The notes: generated by a model not told the origin, from the sequence alone. 35,106 bases of DNA from Candidatus Acetocimmeria pyornia (GCA_004367365.1 SESX01000007.1:1-35106), one strand, 5' to 3'. Positions 15,485 through 24,025 are shown, counted from the stretch's first letter. Translations and numbers: made by a program.

Positions 15485-17068
15485 ATGCAAAAAACCAGTG
15501 TGGATTGGCAAACATTTTTACCCACGCTAATTGTCTTGGCATTACTCTCTGTCTCCATTGCCATTAATCCTGAAGGAGCGGGCGAAGCTGTCAATTCAAT
15601 GTTGGCCTTTATTACAAATCAATTTGGCTGGTCTTTTGAACTTTTTGTCCTGGGGATATTTTTCTTCTTGATGTGGTTAGCTTTTGGACCTTACGGAAAA
15701 GTAAAGCTGGGTACACCTGATGATGAGCCGGAGTTTTCATATTTTACCTGGATCGCGATGTTGTTTTGCAGTGGAATTGGTACTACCTTGTTGTACTGGT
15801 CTATTATCGAACCGATGTATTATCTCCAAGGACCACCGGTAGGCGTACAGCCTGGTTTTGAAGCAGGCTCGACTGTTGCAGCGGAATGGGCCGCCACGTA
15901 CGGGTTATTTCACTGGGGGTTCTCCGCGTGGGCTGTGTATGCCATTCCGACACTACCAATCGCTTATGCACTTTACGTAAAGAAAATACCGGTTCTGAGG
16001 TTAAGTGCTGCCTGCAGGGGTGTCCTAGGTAAGCATACAGATGGTGTTATTGGTATAGCTATCGATGTACTCGCCATGTTTGGTATCGTAGGTGGTGTTG
16101 GAACTGCATTAGGTCTTGGGGTCCCGCTGATTTCGACTGAAATCAATGAAATCTTCGGCATCCCAGATACTTTCGGGCTGCAAATAGCGGTAATCTTGAT
16201 TTGGTTGTCCATCTTTGGAACCAGCGTGTACCTAGGTTTATATAAAGGAATCGCAAAGCTGTCTAATTTCACCGTATACTTGGCCCTTGGCTTACTTGCA
16301 TACGCATTCCTGGCTGGCCCCACGATGTACATCCTGAACCTAGCTACCAACAGTGTTGGCTTAGTCTTTGATAACTTTTTCCGCCTCAGCATGTGGACTG
16401 ACCCAATAGCAGAAGGAGGATTTCCACAAGGCTGGACAACTTTTTATTGGGCCTGGTGGCTTGCTTTGGCGCCTTTGATGGGTATCTTCGTTGCTCGAAT
16501 TTCAAAAGGGCGGACCATAAAGGAAGTAGTAATTGCTGAAACGGTATGGGGAACCCTGGGTTGCTGGGTGTTCTTCTTCGTTTTTGGTGGCTATACACTT
16601 AATTTGGAGCTGAACCAGATATTGTCCGTCAGCTCCATCATGTCAGAAAGCGGGACAACAAGGGCTGTTGTTGAGGTTCTCAAGACGTTACCCCTGCCAG
16701 GGCTCGTGATGCTCGTAACTTTGGTAATTTCATTTGTATTTTCTGGAACCACGTATGATTCCGCGGCCTATACGCTTGCCAGCGGCACAACTAAGGGCAT
16801 CGGTCTTGGACAGGAACAACCTCCACGGTGGTTCAGGGCGCTGTGGGCGGTTATTATTACAGTTGTCGCAATTGCATTAATGCTCATCGGTGGATTGAAG
16901 GTTCTTCAGCTGTCATCTGTCGTCGCGGCATTTCCGTTAATACCAGTGTTTGTCATCATGGCCGTATCGTTTGTGAAATGGCTCCATGAAGACCATGGCA
17001 AGTACCTAGCTCCCTCGGCACGCAGTGTTGACCTGGGCAGCGGTTCAAGTCCATCGCTGGATGCTTAA
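15485..17068 (+). CDS. BCCT-family transporter (betaine/carnitine/choline)
   Basis: This 527-residue membrane protein has about 12 hydrophobic helices and the BCCT signatures. These are the glycine-rich segment with LLYWSIIEPMYYLQG, the HWGFSAWAVYAIP helix, and the tryptophan-rich FYWAWWLALAPLMGIF followed by ARISKGRT. The family imports or exchanges trimethylammonium compounds (glycine betaine, carnitine, choline) or related zwitterions at the cell membrane. There is no long regulatory C-terminal tail as in osmosensing BetP, which favours a catabolic role. The ATG at 15485 is 7 bases after GGAGGT; the track uses the GTG just before. A sigma-54 promoter and the preceding activator suggest substrate induction. 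It probably supplies the substrate for the BKACE/dehydrogenase block. Confidence 0.93.
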   Translation: MQKTSVDWQTFLPTLIVLALLSVSIAINPEGAGEAVNSMLAFITNQFGWSFELFVLGIFFFLMWLAFGPYGKVKLGTPDDEPEFSYFTWIAMLFCSGIGTTLLYWSIIEPMYYLQGPPVGVQPGFEAGSTVAAEWAATYGLFHWGFSAWAVYAIPTLPIAYALYVKKIPVLRLSAACRGVLGKHTDGVIGIAIDVLAMFGIVGGVGTALGLGVPLISTEINEIFGIPDTFGLQIAVILIWLSIFGTSVYLGLYKGIAKLSNFTVYLALGLLAYAFLAGPTMYILNLATNSVGLVFDNFFRLSMWTDPIAEGGFPQGWTTFYWAWWLALAPLMGIFVARISKGRTIKEVVIAETVWGTLGCWVFFFVFGGYTLNLELNQILSVSSIMSESGTTRAVVEVLKTLPLPGLVMLVTLVISFVFSGTTYDSAAYTLASGTTKGIGLGQEQPPRWFRALWAVIITVVAIALMLIGGLKVLQLSSVVAAFPLIPVFVIMAVSFVKWLHEDHGKYLAPSARSVDLGSGSSPSLDA

Positions 17069-17100
17069 ACCTCTCGGGGTTCTTGAAGACGGGATTTCTT

Positions 17101-17131
17101 GGTGGAACGTACGTTGTTCCACCTTTCCTTT
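17101..17131 (+). terminator. Intrinsic terminator after the BCCT gene
   Basis: GGTGGAAC and GTTCCACC form an 8-bp stem with a 7-base loop, followed by TTTCCTTT. It starts 33 bases after the stop codon. Confidence 0.6.
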
Positions 17132-17449
17132 GTCTTGATCTGTGCCAGGAGTTGTTCCTTCGGGTCCAGCTTCGAGAGGATCGCCACGACATCCCGGCTG
17201 CCAGGACTAAAGCCAGAGACTGTCAACTAGTCCTCCATGGCGCCTTGCGGAGCGGCGGTACCATTGAGGATGAAAATTGACGGCGGTATTGTGCAAAGGT
17301 TGCACGCCAGGGTTGCTCCGGAGCGAGACCGGTTATGCGTCAGCCACAAAATCCAGGGTGGAGCCGGCATTTTCAGCAGGCAGCTCAGGGCTCAAAAGGG
17401 GTTAGATTCGCCGAAGAACGATCCTGTTTATGGAGAGGATGAGGACTAC
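17132..17449 (+). other. Intergenic region with dispersed repeat copy B
   Basis: The ORF track starts the Fe-S protein at 17237, but the residues before 17450 do not fit the family. The stretch contains the second copy of the repeat found near 4753. It also shows a protein-like but broken frame (LREDRHDIPAARTKARDC...), suggesting decayed coding sequence. Confidence 0.4.
17300..17325 (+). repeat. Dispersed repeat copy B
   Basis: The core TTGCACGCCAGG with flanks CAAAGG and GTTGCTCC differs from the copy at 4753-4778 at two positions by eye. Confidence 0.5.
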
Positions 17450-18259
17450 ATGGACAGTAATGAAAAACTAAGAATTTCTTCAGAAATCCTGAGAAAGGCC
17501 AAGGAATTTGATGCTACTTTGGTTGGCATTGCGAGTGTCGAAGAACTCAAGAGAGCGCCTTCTTTTACTGTAGCTCCCAAGATGCCTGAATACAGCGGAG
17601 TTGGCGCGGATAAGGAGAAAATACCTGGCCTTGGAAGTGGAGAGGTGGTATGGCCAGAAGGGGCAAGATCGGTCATTGTGATCGCTTTTGCCCACCCAGA
17701 AAACCAACCTGAACTTGATTACTGGTATGGTAGTATTAGCCCCATTGGTAACAGAAGGCTGATGGCGACGATTAATAAGCTTGTGAAATGGCTAAACGAA
17801 ACCTATGATGTGCGTCCATGTCATCTGCCGTATCATGTAGAAAGGGGAGGCATATTTTTAAAAGATGCTGCAGTACTGGGGGGCTTAGGGTGTATTGGGA
17901 AGAACAATATGCTTGTTACTCCTGAGTATGGACCAAGGGTGAGATTGAGAGCTATGACTGTAAATATAGATCTGCCTTCTACAGGACCTCTTAATTTCGA
18001 CCCTTGCGCCGGTTGTGATGAGAGTTGTACCAAGGCATGCCCAGAAGAGGCTTTCAGCAAGCAGTTGTATAAAGCGAAAGAATACGGGAGAGAAGAACTC
18101 CCTGGAAGAAGGGGTAATTATGACCGTTTGGCTTGTAATATTCAAATGAAACTAGATGAGAACATCGCTGAGATCCAAGAAGCTGAGGATTGTGACCAGC
18201 CATTAAGAGTGGTAAAGTACTGTCGAAAATGTGAATTTGCTTGTTGGGTCGGGAAATAG
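17450..18259 (+). CDS. QueG-like 4Fe-4S double-cluster protein
   Basis: A 269-residue protein related to the iron-sulfur part of epoxyqueuosine reductase and reductive dehalogenases. The N-terminal half carries AAVLGGLGCIGKNNMLV, typical of the family. The first cluster motif CAGCDESCTKACP lies around residue 187, and a final group, YCRKCEFACW, ends the protein. The ATG at 17450 follows GGAGAGGATGAGG, so the longer track ORF is not used. It is shorter than true QueG (about 310-380 residues) and lacks the HEAT-like C-terminus, so a role in queuosine synthesis is unlikely. Such proteins often pass electrons to corrinoids. Next to a BCCT transporter, a role in methylamine/betaine demethylation is possible, but no corrinoid protein is visible here. 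Confidence 0.75.
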   Translation: MDSNEKLRISSEILRKAKEFDATLVGIASVEELKRAPSFTVAPKMPEYSGVGADKEKIPGLGSGEVVWPEGARSVIVIAFAHPENQPELDYWYGSISPIGNRRLMATINKLVKWLNETYDVRPCHLPYHVERGGIFLKDAAVLGGLGCIGKNNMLVTPEYGPRVRLRAMTVNIDLPSTGPLNFDPCAGCDESCTKACPEEAFSKQLYKAKEYGREELPGRRGNYDRLACNIQMKLDENIAEIQEAEDCDQPLRVVKYCRKCEFACWVGK

Positions 18260-18392
18260 AAGCTCCATGTCCAGGTGCAGCTTTGAACTTGGCGGGAGCA
18301 ACTAACACTGGAGGACGGTGTGGACCGCGGGCCTGGGGGGCGAAGGGCTTGTGTAGAAACAGGCTTAGTCAATTTGGGTTTAGTAAAGATGA

Positions 18393-18448
18393 ATACGGCG
18401 GGGTGAAGACGGGGTACGGCTTACCTGAGACGGTGGCCGTATCTTTTT
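18393..18448 (+). terminator. Intrinsic terminator with two alternative left arms
   Basis: GCCGTA followed by TCTTTTT can pair with TACGGC at 18415-18420 (6 bp), or as GCCGTAT with ATACGGC at 18393-18399 (7 bp). It probably ends transcription after the Fe-S protein; the double arm is reminiscent of attenuation, but no downstream gene is close. Confidence 0.5.
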
Positions 18449-18679
18449 GTCTGTTCACCCTTCAGTGAACTTGTGAATCACGTCTTCACTGTGATATACT
18501 TCCGATCGCAGCCTGTGTCAAAAGAGGCCGGGCTTAACCAAGACGCGCCCCTGTAAATGCCCAGTGAGCGGTGACCCCGGGGGAGCGGTTTGTGTCACTG
18601 GCCGGGAGTAGTGGGAAACTGCGGTCCCTGGAGTAGACTCTTGCTGACTTCATTCCATGCTAAGAAAGAAGCTGGTTTG
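18449..18679 (+). other. Intergenic region before the AbrB-family gene
   Basis: I see no gene or strong signal. The ORF track extends the next CDS to 18590, but those residues lack family features. Confidence 0.35.
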
Positions 18680-19801
18680 GTGACGGATTTGATTAGTATT
18701 TTTGGGGTGGGAGCTGCCGGGTGGGTACTGGCCAGGCTAGCCAGGATGCCTGCCCCGGCTATTATCGGTTCCATGTTGGCGGTTGGGCTGGCCAAGGCAT
18801 CCGGTTTTGACTTTGCCCCGCTGCCGGCCTATTATCGACAGGTGGTCCAAATTGGTATCGGTACGGTTGTAGGGTTAAGGTTTACAGCCGGTACCTTCTG
18901 GCAGCTAAAACTAATGCTGGGTCCTGCGCTTTTGGTTGCCACCTGGATGGTGTTTACCGGCTTGGGAGCAGGATATGCCTTGCTTGCGGTCACCAACTTG
19001 GATCCTGCCACTGCGTTATTTGGTTCTGTCCCAGGTGGTATTGCCGAGATGTCCGGGATAGCTATTTTCTTTGGTGCTGACGGCGCCAAGGTTGCCCTTC
19101 TTCAGCTGTCGCGAATTCTCGTCGTGAGCTTCGTTCTTCCTCTTGTTGGCGAAAGGGTCGCCCGGCCAGAGTGTTCGGGTTCTGAAGTTGTGCTGAAGGA
19201 CCTGGTAGCTGCTGCTGAAAACGATGCCCCACGCCCCAAGGCCGGTCCGCTCCCGGACGATTTTTCATGCCGGACGGTCCCTGGAGATGAGCCGGCGTTC
19301 TGCATTAAAACTGTACTGCCGAAAGCCTTGACCGTTACGGCTGGTGCCATTGGAGGGATCATCGTATCATTGTTGGGCGTTCCAGCTGGTGGAATGGTCG
19401 GCGCCATGTTGACCGTGGGCTCTTTGAAGGCGGCAGGTGTTAGTCTTGAAACACCCTTTCCCTGTTTCCAGGAGGCTGCTCAGCTGGGAATTGGCTGTCT
19501 CATCGGGATGAGCTTTTCGCCCGAAACCTTGTTGGCAATGACCGGAGTGGCTCTACCTGTTGCTGTCCTTACTACGATCATGCTGGGCAGTGGCTTGCTT
19601 CTCGCCCGGGTTCTGCGGCTGCTCACAGGTTGGGATCCTGCTACCTGCCTCTTTGGGACGGCTCCAGCTGGTTTCACCCTGATGGTTCTGCTTAGTGAAT
19701 TTTACGGGGGTTCCAGCTCCCGTGTAGCAATGCTGCACTTGGTTAGGTTAACGAGTATGATCCTGATCATGCCCGTTGTCTTTGGGTACTTGGTAAAATA
19801 G
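18680..19801 (+). CDS. AbrB-family (AbrB duplication) integral membrane protein
   Basis: About 373 residues from the GTG at 18680. The protein is built of two homologous halves, each with several hydrophobic helices. The repeated motifs GSMLAVGLAKASGF / GAMLTVGSLKAAGV and LFGSVPGGIAEMSGIA / LFGTAPAGFTLMVLL show the duplication. This matches the family once misnamed ammonia monooxygenase or AbrB regulator (Pfam AbrB, two Gneg_AbrB_dup repeats). A soluble loop of about 60 residues joins the halves. The function is poorly known; transport or export of small solutes is the usual guess. The start is uncertain because no strong ribosome site is present (AAAGAAG is the best). It stands alone between long gaps. 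Confidence 0.82.
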   Translation: MTDLISIFGVGAAGWVLARLARMPAPAIIGSMLAVGLAKASGFDFAPLPAYYRQVVQIGIGTVVGLRFTAGTFWQLKLMLGPALLVATWMVFTGLGAGYALLAVTNLDPATALFGSVPGGIAEMSGIAIFFGADGAKVALLQLSRILVVSFVLPLVGERVARPECSGSEVVLKDLVAAAENDAPRPKAGPLPDDFSCRTVPGDEPAFCIKTVLPKALTVTAGAIGGIIVSLLGVPAGGMVGAMLTVGSLKAAGVSLETPFPCFQEAAQLGIGCLIGMSFSPETLLAMTGVALPVAVLTTIMLGSGLLLARVLRLLTGWDPATCLFGTAPAGFTLMVLLSEFYGGSSSRVAMLHLVRLTSMILIMPVVFGYLVK

Positions 19802-19910
19802 GGCTTAAAGGGCTGGTGACGGAGACATCGACCGTGGTGTACTTTATTCGAAAGTGGACTAGGTTTTCTGAGAAGCTAAGGACGGTTCGGGTCTTTTTTT
19901 TATTTCCGAG

Positions 19911-19945
19911 GGAAAGCAGGGGAAAGGTTTCTGTCCCTGCTTTCC
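19911..19945. terminator. Strong hairpin downstream of the AbrB-family gene
   Basis: GGAAAGCAGGG and CCCTGCTTTCC form a perfect 11-bp stem. The T-run (TTTTTTTT, 19893-19900) precedes rather than follows it on the plus strand, so efficiency is unclear. It may serve both the AbrB-family gene and the small minus-strand ORF that ends at 19952. Confidence 0.45.
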
Positions 19946-19951
19946 ACTTTA

Positions 19952-20080
19952 TCAACCTTTCTCATCATTTCTCCCGCCAATGAACACACCTAACAAATCT
20001 CCGACAACGTAGATCCCAAGGGTGAAGATAGCCCCAACTTGTTCGAGATCTGACCGGGTCAAGGCCGCGAAATTGAGCAT
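19952..20080 (-). CDS. Possible small membrane protein (42 aa)
   Basis: This minus-strand frame, too short for the ORF track, starts MLNFAALTRSDLEQVG, contains one hydrophobic helix (AIFTLGIYVVGDLLGVFIGG) and ends RNDEKG. It has the amphipathic start, single helix and charged tail of many real small membrane proteins. An AGGAG lies 13 bases before the ATG, or 4 bases before an in-frame TTG at 20087-20089. No function is known to me. It is the only convincing coding signal in a 700-base gap. It may instead be a remnant of a transporter. Confidence 0.42.
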   Translation of the reverse strand: MLNFAALTRSDLEQVGAIFTLGIYVVGDLLGVFIGGRNDEKG

Positions 20081-20500
20081 GACGCACAAGGAACTCCTGG
20101 CGCAGGCGGGCGAACTAACTGGCGATTCATGAAATTACAAATAAGCACACTTTTTTGAAGGATATTTAAAAGACAGCGTCGAAATGCATTATTGCCCACT
20201 TCTAGCTCAATATGGACATTATATCTAAGAATTAAAACATCCGGACTGCACCTTAGTTCTGCCGTGCTGACGTGTTAGGTATTGCACAAAGAATTTAGCG
20301 AAAATGAAAAGTTAAAGGGAGGCATTTTATACACCATAGGCCTACGTGTTGTGGGTACGGCGAAGATACGGGTAATTGTTAAGAAATTTCGGTGAAAAAG
20401 GGGGGAAGAAATGAGGGGGATAACTTGATATTCCTAGGAAGATCGCATTCGAAATTGTCATGTAAAACCAAAAAGATCAGTAAGGGGGTCCGCGTCTTAA
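20081..20500. other. Long A+T-rich region upstream of the TRAP operon
   Basis: No gene visible. It presumably holds the promoter of the TRAP operon. I looked for -24/-12 elements and found none with correct GG-N10-GC spacing. A purine-rich stretch AAAAAGGGGGGAAG lies near 20395-20410. Confidence 0.35.
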
Positions 20501-21616
20501 GTGAAAAGTAAAATAATTGCGATAGCCTTGCTTTTTCTGTTTGCCATCACCCTTTTCGGCTGCGCCCAGGCTGAGCAAACAACAACTGATAACGACAATA
20601 CTACAGCGCAAGCAGAACCCAAGGAAGTTATTACATGGAAAGTACAGGGTTTTACACCTGCAGGAACACTTTATGATGATTGGGGCAAGCACCTGGCAAA
20701 TCTAATTACCGAACTTTCAGGTGGCCGTTTGGTTATTGAGTGGTATCCATCAGGCGCTATTGTCCCAGCTTTTGAGGCTCCCGCTGCTGTTCGCGATGGC
20801 ATCTTAGATGCTGAATTCGGTTATTCGGGTATCTGGGCAGGCATTAAGTTTGCTGCCCCGTTGTTTACCGCTACTCCCGGACTTTTCAGTGATGCTCGCG
20901 ATATGCTAATGTGGCTCTGGCATGGTGGCGGAATGGAGCTATGGAGTGAGATGGTGGCAGACTACAACGTTGTGGTTTTCCCGGCCGGGCTCATTGATAG
21001 CGAGATTTTTATGTGGTCAAATGAACCCTTACGTACCCTGGAGGATTTGAAGGGCAAGAAGCTGCGTATGATGCCGCTGATGGGCAAGATCCTGGAGGAG
21101 AAAGGTTATTCCGTGGTCTTCTTGCCTGGCGGTGAGATTATTCCTAGCCTTGAAAGAGGGGTTATAGACGCTGCTGAATATAGTATACCAGCTTTCGATA
21201 TCACCTTGGGCTTTCAAGATGTGGCAAAATACTACCATTTCCCGGCCATTCACCAGCCTAGTGGTGTGCAAGAGTTCGTGATTAACAAGGATAAGTGGAA
21301 CGCCTTGCCTGATGATTTGAAGCGAATCGTAGAGTATGCGACCCAAATCAATTTGTTATACACCTGGACTCAGCAAGGAGCTCTAAATATAAAAGCGCTG
21401 GAAGAATTTGAGAAAATGGGCTTGGAGAAAGTTGTCATGGAAGAAGAAGCAGTAAAAGAAATGATGAGATGGATAGACGAATGGTTCGCAGAAAAAAGTA
21501 AAGAAGATCCCTTCTTGGCTCGGGTTCGTGAGTCTCAGATTGAGTTTGCTAAGTGGTGGTTTCCATATAAGCAATCAATGATGCTTCCATATCCTGACTG
21601 GGCTTTAGAAGAGTAA
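20501..21616 (+). CDS. TRAP transporter substrate-binding lipoprotein (DctP family)
   Basis: A 371-residue extracytoplasmic solute receptor. A signal peptide with lipobox LFGC places the lipidated Cys at residue 21, as expected for a Gram-positive cell. A Thr/Asn/Asp-rich linker follows, then the receptor fold. The segment KYYHFPAIHQPSGVQEFVINKDKW and the preceding AAEYSIPAFDITLGF resemble the mannitol/chloroaromatic and TakP-like subgroup that often binds 2-oxo or 2-hydroxy acids; the ligand cannot be fixed by eye. The GTG start has AAGGGGG about 13 bases upstream. It is followed, after an unusual 458-base gap, by the two membrane subunits. Confidence 0.93.
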   Translation: MKSKIIAIALLFLFAITLFGCAQAEQTTTDNDNTTAQAEPKEVITWKVQGFTPAGTLYDDWGKHLANLITELSGGRLVIEWYPSGAIVPAFEAPAAVRDGILDAEFGYSGIWAGIKFAAPLFTATPGLFSDARDMLMWLWHGGGMELWSEMVADYNVVVFPAGLIDSEIFMWSNEPLRTLEDLKGKKLRMMPLMGKILEEKGYSVVFLPGGEIIPSLERGVIDAAEYSIPAFDITLGFQDVAKYYHFPAIHQPSGVQEFVINKDKWNALPDDLKRIVEYATQINLLYTWTQQGALNIKALEEFEKMGLEKVVMEEEAVKEMMRWIDEWFAEKSKEDPFLARVRESQIEFAKWWFPYKQSMMLPYPDWALEE

Positions 21617-21655
21617 ATATGCAAGCTAGACCTTTCAAGAGGATCTGCTGACCTT

Positions 21656-22059
21656 AAAGGGCGGAGAAGGAGTCTAGAAGAATACATCCGGAGCCAGGCG
21701 TCCTCGGTACAGGTCAAATCTCTTACGATGCACTTAGCTGCCGAAGGGCAGGCAGGAGAGAGATTTCCCCCGAGGGGGCCTGGCTCATTACCCAGGGTTA
21801 CCCACCGGTTCTTCTAGGCTTGCCCGGGGCAGATAGGATTTTCTTGTGTGGCCGGGCGGGAGAGGTACTTGCGGCGAGCACAACCATCAGCCCGAAAGAT
21901 CGCCTGCTTCGATGAGCACCCGTCCGGAGCTCGGCCGAAGCCAGGCGGTGCTTAGTGAAGCTGGAGGCCGATAAAGGGGTTACCCTGGAGGACACGTGGT
22001 GCTGGACTGACCAATAGGAACTGGCCCGTAAGCAAGAACGTCAGAAGAAAGGATACAAG
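21656..22059 (+). pseudogene. Decayed-looking reading frame between TRAP P and Q genes
   Basis: One frame reads as protein-like sequence (ESRRIHPEPGVLGTG..., ITQGYPPVLLGLPGADRIFL) up to a TGA near 21916. It resumes in the same frame (SSAEARRCLVKLEADKGVTL), meets a TAG near 22015 and ends with a basic tail at a TAA near 22059. No start codon lies near the beginning. I do not recognise the family. It would explain why the P and Q genes are so far apart. Chance cannot be excluded. Confidence 0.35.
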
Positions 22060-22074
22060 TAAAGGAAGATGACT

Positions 22075-22599
22075 ATGAAAAAACTAAAATTTTTACTTGG
22101 CTTAATAAGCAGGTTTAACGAAAGAGTAGGAAGTTACTTTGCTTGTTGGCTGATCTTCCCCTTGATACTGGTAATCACTTACGATGTGATTTTTCGCTAT
22201 TTTTTTAACAAGACTAGTATCTGGGGTTATGATATGGCATGGATGCTTTACGCTGCGTTTGTTTTTCTAGGTGGTGCCTATACACATGTCCATGAAGGCC
22301 ATGTAAAAGTTGATATCATTTACAACCTTTTTTCGGCACGTGTTCGTGCATTAATAGATGTTATTTGCCACCTAGTGTTTTTCTTTCCTGCTTTTATTGC
22401 GTTAACTCTCACCAGTTACAACCTGGCGTACAAAGCCTGGATATTTTCAGAACGCTCTCCCTATACTAACTGGCAGCCTCATACCGGACCGATAAAGACT
22501 ATCTTAGTGATAAGTATCTTACTCATGTTGTTTCAAGGGATAGTAGTATTTTCCACTCAATTGATAACTCTAGTGAAAGGAGAAGACCATGAGTCCTGA
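22075..22599 (+). CDS. TRAP transporter small permease (DctQ family)
   Basis: A 174-residue membrane protein with four hydrophobic helices, the DctQ layout. The family segment DVIFRYFFNKTSIWGYDMAW and the HVHEGHVKVDI loop are typical. It bridges the binding protein and the large permease. Of two in-frame ATGs (22069, 22075), the second is 6 bases after AAGGAAG and is preferred. Its end overlaps the start of the M subunit by 11 bases, showing translational coupling. Confidence 0.93.
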   Translation: MKKLKFLLGLISRFNERVGSYFACWLIFPLILVITYDVIFRYFFNKTSIWGYDMAWMLYAAFVFLGGAYTHVHEGHVKVDIIYNLFSARVRALIDVICHLVFFFPAFIALTLTSYNLAYKAWIFSERSPYTNWQPHTGPIKTILVISILLMLFQGIVVFSTQLITLVKGEDHES

Positions 22600-23905
22600 A
22601 ATTTTAACTCTACTGATGTTCTTGGGGATTTTAGTTGGAGTATTTGCCGGCTTTCCTATTGGTTTTACCCTGGGTGGGTTAGCTCTTATCTTTGGTTATC
22701 TCGGCTGGGGCCCTCAAATTGTCCCCCTTTTTGCCTCCCAAGCCTACGGCTTAATGACGAATTTTGTGATCATTGCTGTTCCCTTGTTTGTATTTATGGG
22801 ATGTATGCTGGAACAGTCTGGAATCGCCGAGCAGGCCTTTGATGTGATCTATAAGTGGTTTGGCAGAATAAAAGGAGGACTAGCTTTAGCTACTGTAGTA
22901 ATTAGTACACTATTTGCCGCCTGTACTGGTATTGTGGGAGCTTCAGTGACCACGATGGGCCTGATAGCTTTACCTTCAATGTTAAGCCGCGGTTACGATA
23001 AATCCCTAGCTACTGGCACTGTAGCTGCCGGAGGGACCCTGGGAATATTAATACCACCCAGTATTATGCTTATTCTCTATGGTCCGATGGCAGGTGTCTC
23101 TGTTGTGGAACTTTTTGCTGCTGCCATTATCCCGGGTTTACTTTTAGCCGGACTTTATTCTTTATATATCTTCATTAGATGCCAGTTACAACCTGATTTA
23201 GCCCCTATCAGCCCTGAAGAAGGCCGTGAGACAATATCACTAATTTCCCTACTGGTCAGCATGAAGACCTTTCTTCCTTTTATAGTTCTTATATTAGCTG
23301 TTTTAGGAGCGATTTTTTTCGGTATTACTGCTCCTACAGAGGCTGCTGGTTTAGGTGCTCTCGGCAGCATCATTATTGCAGCAGCTCATCGTAAATTAAC
23401 GTTTAAGACGATGTACGAAGTGAGCAAAACTACGCTACGAGTATCTTCCATGATCATCTTTGTTGCCTTGGGTGCTTACACCTTTACCGCTGTCTTTTTT
23501 GGTATTGGTGGTGGGAGAATTGTCGCTAACTTTATCAGCGGGTTAGGCCTAGGTGCCTACGGGGTTTTGGCTGTTGTCTTGTTTCTTACTTTCTTACTGG
23601 GTATGTTCATTGACTGGGTAGGTATTTTGCTGATTATTGTTCCTATCTTTATCCCGATTTTGAAGATGTATGGATTTGATCCTTTATGGTCGGGTATGCT
23701 CATCATGATTACCTTACAATCATCTTTTCTTACTCCGCCGTTCGCTTATGCACTTTTTTATATTAGAAGTATAACATCCAAAGAGGTAGAATTAATTGAT
23801 ATTTACAAAGGAGTGGTTCCTTTTGTTTCCTTGCAATTGATAGGACTAGTTCTTTCTATATTATTCCCACAAATTATCACCTGGCTCCCTGGAATCATAA
23901 AGTGA
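22589..23905 (+). CDS. TRAP transporter large permease (DctM family)
   Basis: A 438-residue membrane protein with about 12 helices; it performs sodium-coupled transport of the substrate delivered by the binding protein. Family motifs include GFPIGFTLGG near the N-terminus, GGTLGILIPPSIMLILYG in the middle and GMFIDWVGILLIIVPIF in the second half. The ATG follows AAAGGAGAAG. It closes the TRAP operon and a terminator-like structure follows. Confidence 0.95.
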   Translation: MSPEILTLLMFLGILVGVFAGFPIGFTLGGLALIFGYLGWGPQIVPLFASQAYGLMTNFVIIAVPLFVFMGCMLEQSGIAEQAFDVIYKWFGRIKGGLALATVVISTLFAACTGIVGASVTTMGLIALPSMLSRGYDKSLATGTVAAGGTLGILIPPSIMLILYGPMAGVSVVELFAAAIIPGLLLAGLYSLYIFIRCQLQPDLAPISPEEGRETISLISLLVSMKTFLPFIVLILAVLGAIFFGITAPTEAAGLGALGSIIIAAAHRKLTFKTMYEVSKTTLRVSSMIIFVALGAYTFTAVFFGIGGGRIVANFISGLGLGAYGVLAVVLFLTFLLGMFIDWVGILLIIVPIFIPILKMYGFDPLWSGMLIMITLQSSFLTPPFAYALFYIRSITSKEVELIDIYKGVVPFVSLQLIGLVLSILFPQIITWLPGIIK

Positions 23906-23949
23906 TGGGGATAACCGTTTGATGATCAATCGAAGCCTTCTCAAGCTCA

Positions 23950-24007
23950 ACCCCCCGATTAGCCAGGTACGCAACCAGAGCCTTGTTGGTCGGGGAGTTT
24001 TTTTCTG
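23950..24007 (+). terminator. Terminator of the TRAP operon
   Basis: CCCCGA near 23952 pairs with TCGGGG near 23991, with an inner CAAC/GTTG stem, and is followed by AG and seven T. A second possible stem, GGGGAGTTT (23992-24000) with AAACTCCCC (24017-24025), overlaps it. Confidence 0.6.
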
Positions 24008-24025
24008 CTGGGTGCCAAACTCCCC

